From Pseudomonas sp. BCA17 (GTDB lineage: Bacteria > Pseudomonadota > Gammaproteobacteria > Pseudomonadales > Pseudomonadaceae): a stretch of 64,000 bases of DNA. The stretch is from the NCBI RefSeq assembly GCF_004519405.1, contig NZ_SGWI01000001.1:868001-932000 (forward strand), written 5' to 3'. The notes beneath the pieces are model-generated. The model saw only the letters and a list, made by a program, of their open reading frames with translations. It made no database searches and was not told the DNA's origin. A program made the translations under genes and the position numbers. Positions 61,802 through 64,000 of the stretch are shown piece by piece (the stretch's first letter is position 1; every line of letters starts with the position of its first letter).

Positions 61802-61811
61802 GGCTTTGGCG

Positions 61812-62486
61812 ATGCAATACAATCTCACCAGGATCGACCCGGATGCTCCTAACGAGCAGTACCCCATCGGCGAACGGGAAACCGTTTCCGACCCGTTAGA
61901 AGACCAAGTCCACAAAAACATCTACATGGGCAAGCTGGAAGACGTGCTGAGTGGCGCGGTCAACTGGGGGCGCAAGAATTCCCTGTGGCCGTACAACTTC
62001 GGTCTGTCCTGCTGCTACGTGGAAATGACCACCGCCTTCACGGCGCCCCATGACATCGCGCGCTTTGGTGCCGAAGTTATCCGGGCATCGCCGCGCCAGG
62101 CGGACTTCATGGTTATCGCCGGTACCTGCTTCATCAAGATGGCCCCGATCATCCAGCGTCTCTACGAGCAGATGCTTGAGCCGAAGTGGGTTATCTCCAT
62201 GGGTTCGTGCGCCAACTCCGGTGGCATGTACGACATCTACTCCGTCGTTCAAGGGGTGGACAAGTTCCTGCCCGTGGACGTCTACGTGCCTGGCTGCCCG
62301 CCTCGCCCTGAAGCATTTCTGCAAGGCTTGATGCTGTTGCAGGAATCGATTGGCAAGGAGCGTCGTCCACTTTCCTGGGTTGTCGGTGAACAAGGCGTGT
62401 ATCGCGCCGAGATGCCGTCACAAAAGGAACAGCGCCGCGAACAGCGTATTCAGGTCACCAACCTGCGCAGCCCCGACGAAGTCTGA
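61812..62486 (+). CDS. nuoB: NADH-quinone oxidoreductase subunit B
   Basis: 224 residues from ATG 61812 (GAGG 8 nt upstream). The four Cys that bind the N2 Fe-S cluster are in LSCCYVEM, then [17 protein letters not shown] and VPGCPPRPE. Electron transfer to quinone in complex I. Confidence 0.98.
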   Translation: MQYNLTRIDPDAPNEQYPIGERETVSDPLEDQVHKNIYMGKLEDVLSGAVNWGRKNSLWPYNFGLSCCYVEMTTAFTAPHDIARFGAEVIRASPRQADFMVIAGTCFIKMAPIIQRLYEQMLEPKWVISMGSCANSGGMYDIYSVVQGVDKFLPVDVYVPGCPPRPEAFLQGLMLLQESIGKERRPLSWVVGEQGVYRAEMPSQKEQRREQRIQVTNLRSPDEV

Positions 62487-62558
62487 TCCAGCACCGCTTC
62501 TTTTATAGAACGAAAACCTGGCTTCATTCTTTACGTTGACCGAAAGCGATAAAAAACC

Positions 62559-64000
62559 ATGACTACAGGCAGTGCTCGACGCATCCCGCCTTATAAGGCA
62601 GACGACCAGGATGTGGTCGTCGAACTCAATAACCGTTTTGGCCCTGACGCCTTCACCGCCCAGGCCACGCGCACCGGTATGCCGGTGCTGTGGGTGGCGC
62701 GTGCCAAGCTCGTGGAAGTCCTGACCTTCCTGCGCAACCTGCCCAAGCCATACGTCATGCTCTATGACCTGCATGGCGTGGATGAACGCCTGCGCACCAA
62801 GCGCCAGGGATTGCCGAGCGGCGCCGATTTCACCGTGTTCTACCACCTGATGTCGCTGGAACGTAACAGCGATGTGATGATCAAGGTCGCCCTGTCCGAA
62901 AACGACCTGAGCCTCCCGACCGTGACCGGTATCTGGCCGAACGCCAACTGGTACGAGCGTGAAGTCTGGGACATGTTCGGCATCGACTTCCCGGGCCACC
63001 CGCACCTGTCGCGCATCATGATGCCGCCGACCTGGGAAGGTCACCCGCTGCGCAAGGACTTCCCTGCCCGCGCCACCGAATTCGACCCGTTCAGCCTCAA
63101 CCTGGCCAAGCAACAGCTTGAAGAAGAGGCTGCCCGCTTCCGTCCGGAAGACTGGGGCATGAAGCGTTCCGGCACCAACGAGGACTATATGTTCCTCAAC
63201 CTCGGTCCGAACCACCCTTCGGCGCACGGTGCCTTCCGTATCATCCTGCAACTGGACGGCGAAGAAATCGTCGACTGCGTGCCGGACATCGGCTATCACC
63301 ACCGTGGTGCCGAGAAGATGGCCGAGCGCCAGTCGTGGCACAGTTTCATCCCGTACACCGACCGTATCGACTACCTCGGCGGCGTGATGAACAACCTGCC
63401 GTACGTGCTCTCGGTCGAGAAGCTGGCCGGTATCAAGGTGCCGGACCGCGTCGACACCATCCGCATCATGATGGCCGAGTTCTTCCGGATCACCAGCCAC
63501 CTGCTGTTCCTGGGTACGTATATCCAGGACGTCGGCGCCATGACCCCGGTGTTCTTCACCTTCACCGACCGTCAACGCGCCTACAAGGTCATCGAAGCCA
63601 TCACCGGTTTCCGCCTGCACCCGGCCTGGTACCGCATCGGTGGTGTTGCCCACGACCTGCCGAACGGCTGGGAGCGCCTGGTCAAGGAGTTCATCGACTG
63701 GATGCCAAAGCGTCTGGACGAATACCAAAAGGCTGCGCTGGACAACAGCATCCTCAAGGGCCGCACCATCGGTGTCGCGCAGTACAACACCAAAGAGGCC
63801 CTGGAATGGGGCGTCACCGGTGCCGGCCTGCGTTCCACCGGCTGCGATTTCGACCTGCGTAAAGCACGCCCGTACTCCGGCTACGAGAACTTCGAATTCG
63901 AAGTACCGCTGGCGGCCAATGGCGATGCCTACGACCGTTGCATCGTGCGCGTCGAAGAAATGCGCCAGAGCCTGAAGATCATCGAGCAGTGCATGCGCAA
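62559..64000 (+). CDS. nuoC: NADH-quinone oxidoreductase subunit C/D fusion (3' end beyond window)
   Basis: Open from ATG 62559 to the window edge, about 480 residues so far of the expected near 590. The N-terminal NuoC part includes [20 protein letters not shown] and [15 protein letters not shown]; the NuoD part begins near residue 205 with [17 protein letters not shown], and continues with [17 protein letters not shown]. Fusion of C and D is the usual form in gammaproteobacteria. Often called nuoCD. It builds the quinone site of complex I. The ribosome site upstream is weak. Confidence 0.95.
   Translation, partial: MTTGSARRIPPYKADDQDVVVELNNRFGPDAFTAQATRTGMPVLWVARAKLVEVLTFLRNLPKPYVMLYDLHGVDERLRTKRQGLPSGADFTVFYHLMSLERNSDVMIKVALSENDLSLPTVTGIWPNANWYEREVWDMFGIDFPGHPHLSRIMMPPTWEGHPLRKDFPARATEFDPFSLNLAKQQLEEEAARFRPEDWGMKRSGTNEDYMFLNLGPNHPSAHGAFRIILQLDGEEIVDCVPDIGYHHRGAEKMAERQSWHSFIPYTDRIDYLGGVMNNLPYVLSVEKLAGIKVPDRVDTIRIMMAEFFRITSHLLFLGTYIQDVGAMTPVFFTFTDRQRAYKVIEAITGFRLHPAWYRIGGVAHDLPNGWERLVKEFIDWMPKRLDEYQKAALDNSILKGRTIGVAQYNTKEALEWGVTGAGLRSTGCDFDLRKARPYSGYENFEFEVPLAANGDAYDRCIVRVEEMRQSLKIIEQCMR

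Overview
The window looks like a chromosome segment of a Pseudomonas fluorescens-group bacterium. The reasons are an orthodox GacS whose three phosphorelay residues fall at positions 294, 717 and 863, a fused NuoCD, two unrelated NADP isocitrate dehydrogenases side by side, REP/REPIN repeats of the GAGCGAGCTTGCTCGCGAA type, and core gene neighbourhoods (murB-kdsB-lpxK-exbBD-comEC, tusDCBE-ybiB, cysG-serS-crcB-rarA-lolA-ftsK, infA-clpA-clpS-cspD-icd-idh, mnmA-hflD-purB, aceA-nuo) that match this genus.

Positions 1 to about 9280 are accessory DNA. They end at a minus-strand tRNA-Ser(UGA) gene (9281-9371). Next to the 3' end of that tRNA lies a decayed tyrosine integrase (about 8672-9169), so this is probably an old integrative element or a stack of insertions. 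The region carries a truncated-by-window secreted nuclease lipoprotein, two low-complexity exported proteins, several isolated small genes each with its own hairpin terminator (a DUF1737 protein, an acidic peptide, lipid A deacylase PagL, a lipoprotein, two membrane proteins), a frameshifted zinc-binding 'protein L'-like gene, a stand-alone nucleotidyltransferase, and two immunity-like genes (one SUKH/SMI1-type) that share a duplicated leader.

From 9.5 to 34.8 kb the genes are core: yccA; a minus-strand envelope operon (murB, a low-molecular-weight phosphatase, kdsB, a Trm112-like peptide, lpxK, exbD- and exbB-type genes, comEC); a two-component pair beside the divergent gacS; ldhA; small redox genes (TlpA-type thioredoxin, arsC, wrbA); DNA and tRNA maintenance (tag, ttcA); sprT; a CaiB-type CoA transferase; the TusDCBE sulfur relay with ybiB; and a glutathionyl-hydroquinone reductase.

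From 34.9 to 64 kb come cysG-serS-crcB-rarA-lolA-ftsK (minus), then aat-bpt-infA facing clpA-clpS, which together form an N-degron pathway. These are followed by cspD, divergent icd and idh, nudJ-mnmA-hflD-purB, a ribosomal oxygenase with a GNAT enzyme, a short secretin-N-like exported protein, aceA behind a long leader, a repeat-filled 1 kb gap, and the start of the nuo operon (nuoCD is cut by the window end). Icd, Idh and AceA all use isocitrate and lie within 12.3 kb. MnmA (52.7 kb) uses sulfur delivered by the Tus proteins (31.4 kb). I found no CRISPR array, no intact insertion sequence and no clearly new multigene system; the least explained material is in the first 9.3 kb.
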